A stretch of 64,000 nt of DNA, taken from contig JANTQA010000021.1 in assembly GCA_027625915.1 (NCBI GenBank), forward strand, positions 558,001-622,000, in the 5' to 3' direction. The stretch is from Anaeramoeba flamelloides. Its lineage: Eukaryota > Metamonada > Anaeramoebidae. Each line of letters begins with the position of its first letter. The first letter of the stretch is position 1. This document shows, one piece after another, positions 44,899-54,959 of this stretch. Below the pieces are notes generated by a model. The model was not told where the DNA came from. It worked only from the letters and a program-made list of their open reading frames with translations, and made no database searches. Made by a program: the position numbers and the translations under genes.

Positions 44899-46583
44899 TT
44901 TATATTTCAGGTGAGTCACAATTTTTAAAATGGTGTTTAGTAATCACAATTAAATGAATACCGATAAATTCAAAAAAACTTTCAAATTATATTTTGGACC
45001 AAGTCCCATTTTTTGAATTTTTTTAACTTTCTTTTGATAATGGAGAAGAAAGAATTCTATTTACAGTTTAAATTCAAATAAACAATAAAAAATAATTTGA
45101 TTCTGGAATCCTTCTTTCAAATGAAGTGTTATGAGGGCAGAGTTTTCGAATTGTAAAAAAGGAAAATGAAGCAAAAATATTTTTGGCATTTTTTGGAATT
45201 TATAGTCCAATAATAATAAAAATAATAAAAATAAATACCTATTAATTTCAATTGTGTTAATGATTTGTTTGCGAAAAAAAAAACCTTAGACAGAACTGTA
45301 AATTTGGTGTGTGGTGAATTGCATTGGTTTAAAGTGTTGAGGGTTTCTATTGCTTGGTTAACGAATTCTGTTTCAAGTTTGTCAATATTTATTTCTAAAT
45401 GAGAATATTCAATAAAAGATAGGAAGTTGATTTTGTTATTAAACTGCACATTTTTTTGCTTCGTAACCTTTATTTTCATTAATTTCATTATTTTAGGATA
45501 AAGAGGTGCGATGATGGTGTCCTCCAGATGATTGTTAATTATTGGTTCTGATTTTGCATTCTCAATCAAAACACATTTTTTAAAAAAGGAATTTTCAAAA
45601 AACCACTCTGTAATTGAGAAAATGAATTCTAATACGGTTGATCCACAGCTGTGTGGATCAATATAATCATTTTGAAAATGGTCAACAAAATTGTTGATAT
45701 ATTTCTCAATTTTTGAAAATTCCTTTCTTTTCAGGAACTCTTTCAAGTCTTGAATGTTTTCAATCTTGAGGTTGAGGGGCAAATTGTGTTTATTTCTTTT
45801 CACACTTCCGTTTTCGAAATCCTTCATTACCACCATTTCCCATCCATCAAGTTTTTTCTTGTTCCTGTGTTTTTCTTTTCCTTTTTCTTTTCTTTTTCGT
45901 TTTCCTTTTTCTTTTTTCTTTTCTTTTTCTTTTTCTTTTGTTTTCTCTTTTTCCATTTTCCTATCTCTTTCTTTGTGATTTTGATTTATATTTTTCTGGT
46001 GATTGGTCATTGTGGAATGATCATTTTTAAGATTATCGGGTTCAAACACTATTTTGTTCTCCCAACCACAATTGGGATAGTAGAGTGGCGAAGACAATAA
46101 ACTAAACCGAATAGCACCAAAGAATTTGAACTTAATTTTTCCTTTCAGTAATAAATGAGAAGATTTGCTTCTTGAAAATGTTTTTTTTTCAAGTTGCGAA
46201 ATACTTGGTATTGAATTTATTACACTTTCCAGAGACAAATTGATTCCTAAATTGGAAAAGGACAATTTTGGGTTTGGCTTTGTTAGTATTTTAAAGTTTA
46301 TTTGTGTTTGTTCGTTTGAATTACGGTTTTGGTAGGTAATGCCAACACAGCCATTATACGTGATAAATTGATTCAACGAATCAAAGATGAGTAAATGTGT
46401 ATAAACAAACTCCTCAGAAAGGTTGATCTCATTCAAAGTTGATGAAAGAGGGAAAACAAACATCGCCTTTAAGGCTTGGCTTACTTTCACCAGAAACCCA
46501 AATTGTTTGCTTGGTGAGATTAGTCGTATGAATGGGTTATTTTTTTTTTCGTACCTGAGCATCTCTTTGTTTTTACTGTTCAT
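40948..46583 (-). CDS. VPS9-domain protein, probable Rab5-type guanine exchange factor
   Basis: Exons 46583-45239 and 41798-40948 join as ATA-G|GT-ACT-GAT (phase 1, donor GTATTT, acceptor CTCTAG), encoding about 731 residues. VPS9 domains load GTP on Rab5-family GTPases at endosomes. The N-terminal 270 residues are unrecognised and include a Lys/Glu repeat (KEKTKEKEKEKKKEKGKRKR). A helical bundle follows, then the VPS9 core split by the intron: HLEDTIIAPLYPKIM upstream, and GTDELLSILIYIVAHSKLQ with EGYNLATFISAVIWLE downstream. The Asp of GTDELL is the catalytic Asp finger. The usual GYYLTS motif reads GYNLAT. The C-terminal 200 residues are low complexity (Asn/Lys/Glu). The start is uncertain: the frame stays open upstream to a stop near 46650, and ATG 46583 is the first ATG. 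The gene diverges from the D-glutamate cyclase gene with about 360 bp between starts. Confidence 0.86.
42060..42620 (+). repeat. Dispersed repeat R1, copy 2
   Basis: The most complete forward copy. It shows the left extension (CCATATCAGAACCATTCACTAA) and all landmarks named for copy 1, ending after TAGCTGTGTGGAAAATTTCG. Confidence 0.8.
42640..43260 (+). repeat. Dispersed repeat R2, copy 2
   Basis: Aligns with 19905-20470 and 50930-51510. Landmarks: TATTCAATAACAATTAATTA, AATTTTTGAAATGAGC, CAATTTTCTGAAAG, TTATTTTGAAAAGAATAT, then ACATTATAAA-TGGGTCAA. It directly follows R1 copy 2. Confidence 0.65.
43390..44130. repeat. Dispersed repeat R1, copies 3 (+) and 3b (inverted), head to tail-inverted
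   Basis: 43390-43720 is a forward R1 left half (CCATTCACTAATAG, GGTGTGTTAATAATTTTGGA, TCAAATGGTTAGATACGA). From about 43721 the sequence is R1 in reverse: AATTTGCACACAGTA is the inverse of the TGTGTGGAAAATT end, and TTACGTAA-CTGTTTCGTT, GATCGTTCAACAATTG and GGACACACCGAT follow in inverse order. The result is a large imperfect palindrome centred at about 43720. The 70-codon open frame at 43959-44171 lies in the inverted repeat and is not a gene. Confidence 0.65.
44857..44893. repeat. (AT)n microsatellite
   Basis: About 18 TA units inside the VPS9 intron. Confidence 0.95.
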
Positions 46584-46940
46584 TAGAAACACACACAGGG
46601 ATGGGGAGCAACAGTGGTTTGTGATTCAAATTGAAACAAAAAAGAAGAAAATTAAATTTTTCTGATTGGAAAGGTATGGAAAATTAAAAAATGGAAAAGT
46701 ATTTGAAGTTTGTCTCTATTTTTTTCAGATTTCAGTTTCCTGATGAGATTTCCAATTAAAATTTTTGATCTAAAGGTGTTAACATTTGTGTTATTCACAA
46801 TAAGTCAAAGAGACAAAAAAGATCTTTTATGAACAAAAGTTGTCACATAATTGTTGAATTCTGTTGAATTTAAAAGTTTTCATGCAAAAATATGAAAATA
46901 AAAATTTATTTTTTTCGAATCAGCCCTTTCTCAAATAATA
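46584..46940. promoter_or_regulatory. Divergent promoter region, VPS9 gene and D-glutamate cyclase gene
   Basis: The two start codons face away from each other across about 360 bp, so both promoters must lie here unless an upstream VPS9 exon was missed. No recognisable core element beyond T/A-rich tracts. Confidence 0.45.
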
Positions 46941-47873
46941 ATGTCAATCAAAACTAATAACGAGCCAAACAAATATGAACAAATTAGGCAAATCGTTCAA
47001 CGAGATTTAGGTTCACGTGGTATTACGAGGATGTTTGATCGTGAATCAACAATTTTGGAAAGCATGTCCAAGAATATTCTGAACAGCAAATTAGGTGTTT
47101 GCATTGTTACGGGCTTTTACATTCCAAGTGCAGGGATCGGTGAAACAGACGGTCCCCACGGAACAATTTTTTTGGCAAAGGCAATACACCTTCTTCGTCC
47201 ATCATTACCAATCCACATATTGACCGACGGTTCTTCAAGCGAAAGTCTTAAAAGGGGACTAAGGCATTCAAACCTTTCGGACGTCGTCAAATTGCATGTA
47301 CCTGAAAATGAAGAACAATTCTCAGAATTGGAAAACACTTTAGCGGGGGGAATTGATCGTTTGGTGTCAATTGAAAGGTGTGGCCACAACAAGAATGGTG
47401 AATACAGATCCATGTCTTCAAAAAATATTACCCAAAATACTCTTCCGTTTGATCGTTTATTTGGAGAGTGGTCCAAGAACAACAATGTAATGACTATGGC
47501 GATCGGTGATGGAGGAAACGAGATCGGCATGGGCAAATTTTATGACATAATAGTTACAGACATAAACTTTGGTGAGGTAATTGCCTGCACAGTTGAAACA
47601 GATTTGGTGATGTGTGTTGGCGTTTCAAACTGGGGGGGGTACGCGATCGCTGCAGCAATGATGATTGATGAACAAATTCAAAATAATACCCGATTGATGG
47701 AAAATATCGATTGGTTTAGATCAGAAAACCAATCTGTGATTTTGGATGAAATAATTAAAGGTGGTTGTGTTGATGGAATTTCTGGTAAAATTGAAAGAAA
47801 AGTTGATGGACTTGATTTTGATTCAGTGCATGCTGAAATGATTGATCTAATTATGGATATCGTAATTCTATAA
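46941..47873 (+). CDS. D-glutamate cyclase-like protein (DUF4392)
   Basis: Single exon, 310 residues, about the length of stand-alone bacterial members; in animals this is the C-terminal part of DGLUCY, which turns D-glutamate into 5-oxo-D-proline. Family motifs: TGFYIPSAGIGETDGPHGTI near residue 60, HILTDGSS, the SIERCGHNKNGEYRSM segment (usually IERPGR..G.Y..M), LPFDRLF, MAIGDGGNEIGMGKF (the most diagnostic block), and VSNWGGYAIAAAMM. The end, ISGKIERKVDGLDFDSVHAE, matches the conserved last helix. No targeting peptide is obvious, so it is probably cytosolic. Codon use is less AT-biased than in neighbours (e.g. GATCGGTGATGGAGGAAACG), which could reflect constraint or transfer from bacteria. 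Activity is inferred from family. Confidence 0.87.
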   Translation: MSIKTNNEPNKYEQIRQIVQRDLGSRGITRMFDRESTILESMSKNILNSKLGVCIVTGFYIPSAGIGETDGPHGTIFLAKAIHLLRPSLPIHILTDGSSSESLKRGLRHSNLSDVVKLHVPENEEQFSELENTLAGGIDRLVSIERCGHNKNGEYRSMSSKNITQNTLPFDRLFGEWSKNNNVMTMAIGDGGNEIGMGKFYDIIVTDINFGEVIACTVETDLVMCVGVSNWGGYAIAAAMMIDEQIQNNTRLMENIDWFRSENQSVILDEIIKGGCVDGISGKIERKVDGLDFDSVHAEMIDLIMDIVIL

Positions 47874-47924
47874 ATGATTATATTATTATCAAAATTTTTG
47901 ATTAATACTAAATACTAATTAGCT

Positions 47925-48060
47925 GGAATACCTTCCCCAAAGGTCAATTTTTGTGATTACGGTGTTTTTAAAAAAGTGTGGACTAAATGTTTTAGAAAGT
48001 GGTTCCCAAAATCCATTAAAACACGTAAATTGGACAGTTGGAGTTCACCCTTATAAAACT
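47925..48060 (+). pseudogene. Possible transposase C-terminal fragment
   Basis: One frame reads FCDYGVFKKVWTKCFRKWF then PKSIKTRKLDSWSSP and stops. This resembles the NP.DY.VW or LQPLDVGVF..K segment near the end of the DDE domain in Tc1/mariner or pogo transposases. The upstream Leu-Pro-Pro-like part is in another frame. Too short for a firm call. Confidence 0.3.
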
Positions 48061-48794
48061 TTTATTCCAAGATTTTTTAAAAGAGTTGCTTTATCACAAA
48101 TTTCCTTTTTTTTTTTTTTATTTTATTATTATGGGTGTTTCTAAAAATTACCAATGAAAATAATTTTGAGAGTAATACCTAAAATAAAACAATTGGTAAT
48201 TATTATAAACACTTTTTTTTTAATTAATACAAAAAAAAAAAAAAAAAAAATAGTCCTAATCAATTACCAAGTTTCTAATACATTTCAAAGGGTATCAAAA
48301 ATATAATAATCCTTTTACAACATTCAAATTTCAATATCTAATAAACATGAAATATATAATATTTTTTTATTATTGTATTTTAAATCATCCTTTCACTATT
48401 ATTTGTTCCCTTTGAAGTAAATCTGTTAAAATATTCCAAAATAAAACCTTGAAAAAAAGATCTAATTTATTGTTTAGAGTAAAATTCATATCTAATAAAC
48501 AACCTCGAAAAATGAAAAAAAATAGTATTTTTTTAAAAAAAAATATTTCTTTATTCCTTTTATTAGATTAGTTCATTTTTTATAAGTATGTTCTGTTTTT
48601 TTTTGGCCCTCAAGTAATTCCATTTATATTTTTGAAAGAAAATAATAAGAAAGGGTTTAAGGATCTTTCTATAACGTTTCACAAATTATTACTTGGCAAA
48701 CTATATTTAAAAAAGTTTTTATATTTTATTTTTAATTGACAAATATAAAATAGTACATCATTAGAATAATTTACAAATTATCTGTTTAAAGTCC
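48061..48794. other. AT-rich spacer
   Basis: Nothing recognised; poly-A at 48231-48250 and many T runs. Confidence 0.6.
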
Positions 48795-49340
48795 AAGAAT
48801 TTAAACTGAAATTTAAAAATTTCCACATAGTTAAAACAGTTCAAACAATAACATTAATACAATTTTATTTTAATCGGAAATAATTTTGATTTTTTTCAAA
48901 ATATGAAAATTATTTTTTCATCTACTTGTTATTTGTTTTCATTTTTTTTTTTGAACAAAGTAACTTATTTCCTTGAATTGAAATATTTTTTTAAACATTT
49001 GATATTATGTTAAAGTTGAGTTGCTGAAAATAGAACAACTTGTATAAAATTAATTAATGTTATCTAAACATATGATCAATAATTATTCCTAATGGAATTT
49101 AAATAAGTTTAACCAGACATCTTTATGTTATCTCATCACAAAAATTTTAACAGATCCTTGTTTTATTAATATTAATATTTTTTTTTTGTTTTGTGAGTAT
49201 TGTAATTTATAAACAATTGTTAACATTTTGTTTAGTAAATGATCATACTTTGGTATTTCTTTCGAGAATATATAAAAACATTGTTTTTTTCAAATATTGA
49301 ATTTTGGTGTGTTAAAAATTTTGAATTGGTGTTTATTTTA
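48795..49340 (-). repeat. Dispersed repeat R1, reverse copy
   Basis: Read on the minus strand it shows AACACACCAAAATTCAA, AAAATGTTAACAATTG, TTTATAAATTACAATACTCA, then the ATGATAAGATAAC-like and TATGTGGAAATTT ends of R1. The middle (GGTGTGTTA..GAGAGAGC) is diverged. Confidence 0.65.
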
Positions 49341-50505
49341 TTTTTTGATAAATTACATTTAAAAAAAAAAATGGAAAAAATGATAAAACAACTAGGTGAA
49401 AGCAATGATTTAAATTATGAAATTTTCAAAATATTTTTTTTTCCCCTATTATTAATTCAACCCCTTTAAACATATGTAAGTATTCAATTGTAATTAGATA
49501 CAATTGAATGGAAGGATTTTTATTAAAAATTTTCCTTTAAACCCCACTATAATAAAAAAATAAATTATGAAAATTAAAGTAGCCAAAATCACATATTTTA
49601 TTTCGGTTATACATCTTTTAAGAATTATTTTTTTAAAGTTATGAAAATTTTATGCCATTAAGAAAAGATACCTAGAAAACTAATTAAGATTTGTCTACCT
49701 TCTTTTTCAAAATTTTCTGCTTGTGAAAAAAACTCCTATTTTTCTGGTATTTTTTGTTATTGAAATTAATTACAATGAAAGAATTTTATATTGAACATAA
49801 AGTAACAAAAACTGTACGAGTTAAAAAAAATTGTAGAAAAAAAAACTATGAATATACATTAATACTCAAACATAAAAAAAAATTTGTAATGATAAATAAT
49901 AATTCAAAAATAAAAATAATCAATTTTTTATTTTTAATTTAGCAATATCTTGTAAAAGAAATAATAGATTTAATTTTGTAATTAAAAAAAAAATAATTCT
50001 TATTAGACTATTAAAAAAATAGATTCAGATAATCGATTCTGCATTTCAAAAGAAAATTTTTAAATTTTCATAATTAAAAATGAAAAAAATATTACTGAAA
50101 ACTTTCGTTTTTGGTTACAATTCCCATTAATATCTAATAAAGTTAAAAAACAAATTTCAAAATTTTTATGTATAATAATGTTTATTATATTGTCTATTTC
50201 AAAAATATAAAATTTTGAGATTTTTTTTTGAAAAAAAATTCCCAGTTGTGTCCTTCTTTATATAAATCGTAAATAAAAAATGAAATGAAAGTAATAATAA
50301 CAAGAATAATAATATCTATCTTCAAAACAGAGTATGATTCCATAAAAAATATATTGTTAAATTTTTGAAATTTCTCCAAACAATTATTTGTTGAATAATT
50401 AGATACTGTAAACTAATTTTATCTGCTTTTTATATAAAATCAAACCCAAATTTAACCCTTAATCAAAGATTCAAAAAACAAATTTAGAATAAACAAAACA
50501 GATTA
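49341..50505. other. Intergenic DNA without recognised genes
   Basis: AT-rich. A 63-codon open frame at 49754-49942 is Lys/Asn/Ile-rich and has no family resemblance. Confidence 0.55.
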
Positions 50506-50676
50506 CAGTCAGTTTCACTTTTAAGGCACAAAATTATCTCAAATTAAAGTACATTTTTTGGAATTTTCATTTTCACAAATTATTTTACTAGAATTTGAAT
50601 TTTGTGCCTTAATTTGAGATTTTTTTTGTGCTTTAAATTTCGTAGAAAGTTTGTGTCTTAAAAGTGAAACTGGCTG
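50506..50676. mobile_element. Short TA-flanked MITE (Tc1/mariner type)
   Basis: 171 bp bounded by inverted repeats CAGTCAGTTTCACTTTTAAG-GCACAAA and TTTGTGTCTTAAAAGTGAAACTGGCTG (27 bp, three mismatches), flanked on both sides by TA (50504-50505, 50677-50678), the target duplication of the Tc1/mariner superfamily. Inside lies a second, subterminal inverted pair (AATTTTGTGCC and GGCACAAAATT). A degenerate end (TCTTAAAAGTGAATGTGG) occurs at 50753. No coding capacity, so it depends on a transposase elsewhere. Confidence 0.8.
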
Positions 50677-50929
50677 TATATAATTGGAAAAAGAAATGAA
50701 AATAAAATAGTAAAAAACAATCAACCTTGGCTGAGTTGTTAAAAACAACATAGTCTTAAAAGTGAATGTGGTACTAGTATTGTTATTAGATTATTATAAT
50801 CGTATTCAGATTTTTTAAATGGTGTTAATATTGTAAAAATTGCAACTTTCTAAAAATAATTAATTAAAGAAAAGTTTATTTTTTTATTTTTTATTATTCG
50901 AATAAGAAATTATTCAACTTATAAATAAT

Positions 50930-51263
50930 TTAATTTTTGAATATGATAAACTTGTTAAAACACGATATTTTAAAAATTTAAAAAATCCAATCAATATCTA
51001 AAAAAAAAAATTAAATCATGATTTTTGGATGGAGTATTCTAGATTTTTTAATTACTAAATTTTAAATAAAAAAAGGTTTACAAGCAAATTCTTGCTAATA
51101 ATATAGGCACTTTAAAAGATATTATATAGTCTCAATTTTCTTAATTTTTATTGGTATTCTCTAAGATCTCGTTATTTTTTTCACATGATCTTTTTCAAAA
51201 AAAAAGATTAAAAAATTAAAAAAAAAAATTGAAAAAAAAAAAAACTCAGAAAAAAAAAAAAAG

Positions 51264-51314
<51 letters not shown>

Positions 51315-51510
51315 AAAACAATAAAAAAAAAAAGAAAAAGAAAAAGCAAAACTAAAAGTCTGACAAAATTAGTAAAAATTATTCTGATTTAAAAATTGAA
51401 AATTTATTTTGAAAAGAATATCGAGTTAAAACTTGACAAAACCCCACTTCCAATAACATTATAAAGTGAGTCAACATTTTTGAAAAATAGTTTAGATTAA
51501 AATGAAATTG
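50930..51510 (+). repeat. Dispersed repeat R2, copy 3, with a long poly-A core
   Basis: Shares AAATCATGATTTTTGGATGGAG (diverged), CTCAATTTTCTTAATTTTTA, GGTATTCTC, ATTTTGAAAAGAATAT and AACATTATAAAGTGAGTCAA with the other R2 copies. Its centre is expanded into about 100 nearly pure A residues (51217-51345). Confidence 0.6.
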
Positions 51511-51699
51511 TAATTAAAAAAAAACTGTAAAAAAAAATTAAAAAAAAAAAAAAAAGAATAAACAAACAAAATGTTAATTTTTATCCCCCCTCACTCATCC
51601 TAAAATCAAAACTTGATTATTATTTTTATTGTTATAATTATGTCATTAACCGAATTGTTAGTTAATTAATGAATAAGAGTTACTCAGCAAACAAAAAAT

Positions 51700-52526
51700 C
51701 TATTTCTCAAGATTGTTTTTCTTTTTCAATTGCGACTTTTCAATTAAAGACTTTATTTCATTTATTGATAAATTAAATTTTTTCTGTATTCTTCCCGGTA
51801 GCTCGACGACAATTATTTCCAAGTATTTGATCAAAACGTTACAGAATTCAACATCCCTCAAGGAAGATTTAATATTTTTCAAAATTTTTTCAAATAAGGA
51901 TTGCTTTTGGTTAATATTTAAAGATTTCAGAATGGCATTAATTTTAAAATTCAAAACGCGATAGCGGTAGTGTTGTTTTAAAATTTTGACTGTTTGGCTT
52001 ACTCTGGAGTTATACCAGTCTTTAAAGGCGGGCGTGTGTAAAAATTTTCGATAGATCAGCTCCCAAGAATCCTTTGTCCCACCCTTCAGATATCGTCCCG
52101 GTTCTGTTATTAATAAAAAGGAGATAAATTCTTGCTCCTGGAACCCTTTCAAAATGGGCTTTTTCAAAAATGGTACGATGTCCTTGGCAAAGGGCACCAA
52201 CGAAATAAAATATTGCTCGAGGGGCATTAAGAAATTTTTTGTTAAGTTGTAAAGCCCATCACGGATTTTTTTATTTCTTGGACCCAACGAATCAGAATTT
52301 TGATCAAGCTTGTCAATTTTGTCTCCGCTTTTCACTTTAATTTTCTTGAGAATATCCTTTCTTACAGGCACCCTTAGCTTTGTTTTTGTTTTTAATTTAA
52401 CTTTTGGATTTAAATGAAGTTCATGGGGAAACCGAATAAATTTTTCTGTTTTGTAGGTTTTTGTTTCGATCCCAATGATAAATTTTAATGTTGAAAGGTT
52501 ATCAATTAAATTATTTGTGTTTTTTT

Positions 52527-52558
<32 letters not shown>

Positions 52559-53751
52559 TTGTTGTTTTCCTTTTCTTTTTGTTTTTCTTTTTGTTTTTCT
52601 TTTTTTTTTTCTTTTTTTTTCTTTTTTCTTGATTTTTTGTTTTGTTTTTGTTGTTCGACACTATACTTATAGTAGTCAACTAAAAGGTTAAATGAGTTTG
52701 TGTTTGGGACAATTCGAGGTAGAATTAAGGTTGACAATTTCAATGGGAAAATCAATGATGACAACGCAAGTGCGACATCAGAAACTTGAGATGGTGAGTC
52801 GCCAATTATAAGAATTGATTCACCACTGATCAGCAGCTGCCAAATTAGCCAAAGATCTTGTGGGTTTTTCGCAAACAACGAGAACAAATTCAGATCTGCA
52901 CCGTCTAATGTCTTCCCACATACATACTCTTTCGACACAATCTTGTTATACAAATTTTCGTTTGATCGCATAAGGTTTGGTGTAATCTGCAAATTTTCCA
53001 AATCGTACTGATAAAACTCTGGTTCTAAGGGGGAATAGACCTGGAAATACGATCCCAAGACAGGCAGCTCATAACTTTTTCCTACTTCAAGATCAACAGG
53101 CCAGTAATTTTTGATCGCCAACAGTGACGAATTGACAATATCTGTGATTCCCTGATTAAAATCTGTTTTGATTTTTTTACATGCCTTAGACATTAGCCGG
53201 ACGGTCCCTTTAAAAAGACCCGTAAAGGCATGTCTTGTGATTAAGACAATACAAACACCTGGTGTTGTTTTTTCTTTTTTCCAAAACGAACAATAGCAAT
53301 GAAGTCGATAATTGGATTCCTCATTTAAATTAAAGTAAAACGTATGAAGTTCATTTTGGTTTGTTTGTGAAATTTGTAATGGAATCGAATTTTTACAACT
53401 AATGGTTTTGGTTTTGTTTGTTTTTGTTTTTTTATTTTTGAGTTTTGGAATTTAAAGACAAAAACTTTGTTTTTTGTTGTGTCGATTCTTTGGAAAAAAT
53501 AATAAAAAAAAAATTATTGAATGTTTACATTTCGTGTTTTTGTTTTTCGTTTAGTTCATAAGTTTCGGGAATTATTAGATCAAGATCTGTTGTAAAAAAA
53601 AAAGAATGAAAAAAAAGTAAATTAATTGAAAAAGATACTTTTTGAATTTCTTTTCGAAAAGGAATTAAAAAAAAAAAAGTTAATTACCTTGTTGTTGGTA
53701 CTCGTTTACTTTTATAACACACACACATTCTATCCACTTGAAAGAAGTCAT
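51700..53751 (-). CDS. DENND6: DENND6-type DENN domain Rab guanine exchange factor
   Basis: Exons 53751-53688, 53586-53529 and 53398-51700 encode 606 residues; introns are 100 bp (GTAATT..ACAACAG) and 130 bp (GTAAAC..ATTAG). DENND6 (FAM116/Afi1-like) proteins activate Rab14-type GTPases in endosomal recycling. Exon 1 gives MTSFKWIECVCVIKVNEYQQ, matching the WLHCVCVVGFD start of human DENND6. The joins rebuild the uDENN strand DLDLIIPETYELNEKQKHE then ICKNSIPL, and CIVLITRHAFTGLFKG. The cDENN block is LLISGESILIIGDSPSQV then ALALSSLIFPLKLS. The DENND6-specific block is NFLMPLEQYFISLVPFAKDI, with LYRKFLH-like RKFLHTPAFKDWYNSR. A Lys/Gln/Asn/Ser-rich insert (about residues 258-295) sits inside cDENN. 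The C-terminus (after the DWY block, about 85 residues) is longer than usual. All phases match. Confidence 0.93.
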
Positions 53752-54959
53752 TACAATGGAAGAAAAAAAAAGAAAAAGAAAATGGAAAAAAAGTTTATAA
53801 AAGAAAAATGATGGGTTTAAGGGACACCCACAACAAAACGAGCACAAAAAGTGTTCTCGTTTTTTTTGCTTGATCAAGTCACTGTGTTTTTTTGAAATGG
53901 TTTTCAAATTTTGAAAAGAAATTATATAATCAAAATTCAATAACTTTCAATTAAAAAGTTTTTTCAATTCAAACTATTAAAAACCTGTAATTTTTACAAC
54001 TTTCCACTTTTCGGTTTTCATAAAAAGAGTCTCAGCCTTATTGAAAGCTAACAAATTATTTTTCTTTTAGATTACTTTTCAAAAATTTCAATTATAATTC
54101 AAAAATATTATCTTTTGGTAATTATTTTTTTTTAACCTTTTTTTGAATTTAAGAAAGTTTGTATCAAGTATTTGATATTTAAAAAGGTATGAAAGAACTC
54201 AAAGTCTGAAATCTTGTAGACTGTCACTATGAAAGTTCCAAAGAGTTTTGAAAGTTTTTATATGGATTGTGCTATTCTAGTCATGATGGACTCTGATTTA
54301 TTTTTTTCCCCAAAGGTAAGAGATCACTTATTTTCGCAAGTATACAATTAAACCCCATGTACAACTTTATTTATCAATTTTAGAGAAATGAATTGTCATT
54401 TTTAAAAGAATTTTTTTTTTCAATTAAATGTTCAGCCAAAATATCTAGATCCTCTTTTGTTTGGATTTTTGGATTTTTGGATTAAACCCAAAAAAGAAAA
54501 TTTTAAAAAAATATTTTTGTTTTTTAGGAAATACCACTTTGAGTAATTTCTGAGTGTTTGAATAAATAAATAACCATCGAAAATTTAATCATATTTTCTA
54601 AATACAATAAAAATCAATCAAAAATTGAATCACTTGAAGATCAAATAAATATGATCATATATTTTATTCACAAATCATGATTACAATTCGAAATATTTAA
54701 AAGGTTAGGAAATATTCTTTTTCAGATATTGAGCTAATAAAAATGAAACCATTATTATTGAAATTAGTTATTTGTTAATTTTTATTATTTTTTTTATTAT
54801 ATTATAATTTTAATTAATTTAATTTATTTGGAAATATTTAGAAAAATGAGAGGTAAGAAAAAATTCCATTGATGCTTTCAATCATTGAGTTATTTATGAC
54901 ATACAGGAGGATATTAAATTGTTTTATTAATTATTTGTGAAAAATAATCAAATTATAAA

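Larger units (their letters stand above)
41799..45238 (-). other. 3.4-kb intron of the VPS9 gene
   Basis: Phase 1 intron filled with dispersed repeats: R1 (42060-42620), R2 (42640-43260), R1 (43390-43720) and an inverted R1 segment (43721-44130), plus (AT)n at 44857-44893. No gene is recognised inside. Confidence 0.82.

Noticed and set aside
40948-46592. Two separate genes with partial VPS9 domains
   Set aside because: Each half alone breaks the VPS9 fold; the 45239|41798 join is in phase and restores the catalytic segment.
47117-47536. 139-codon minus-strand frame
   Set aside because: Antisense of the conserved D-glutamate cyclase-like protein.
51217-51345. Long poly-A as evidence of a retrogene tail
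   Set aside because: It lies in the middle of an R2 repeat whose flanks continue on both sides, so it is an expanded internal tract rather than a 3' tail.
51713-52691. Plus-strand Phe- and Leu/Cys-rich frames over the DENND6 exon
   Set aside because: They are antisense shadows of the Lys/Gln/Asn/Ser insert and conserved DENN sequence on the minus strand.
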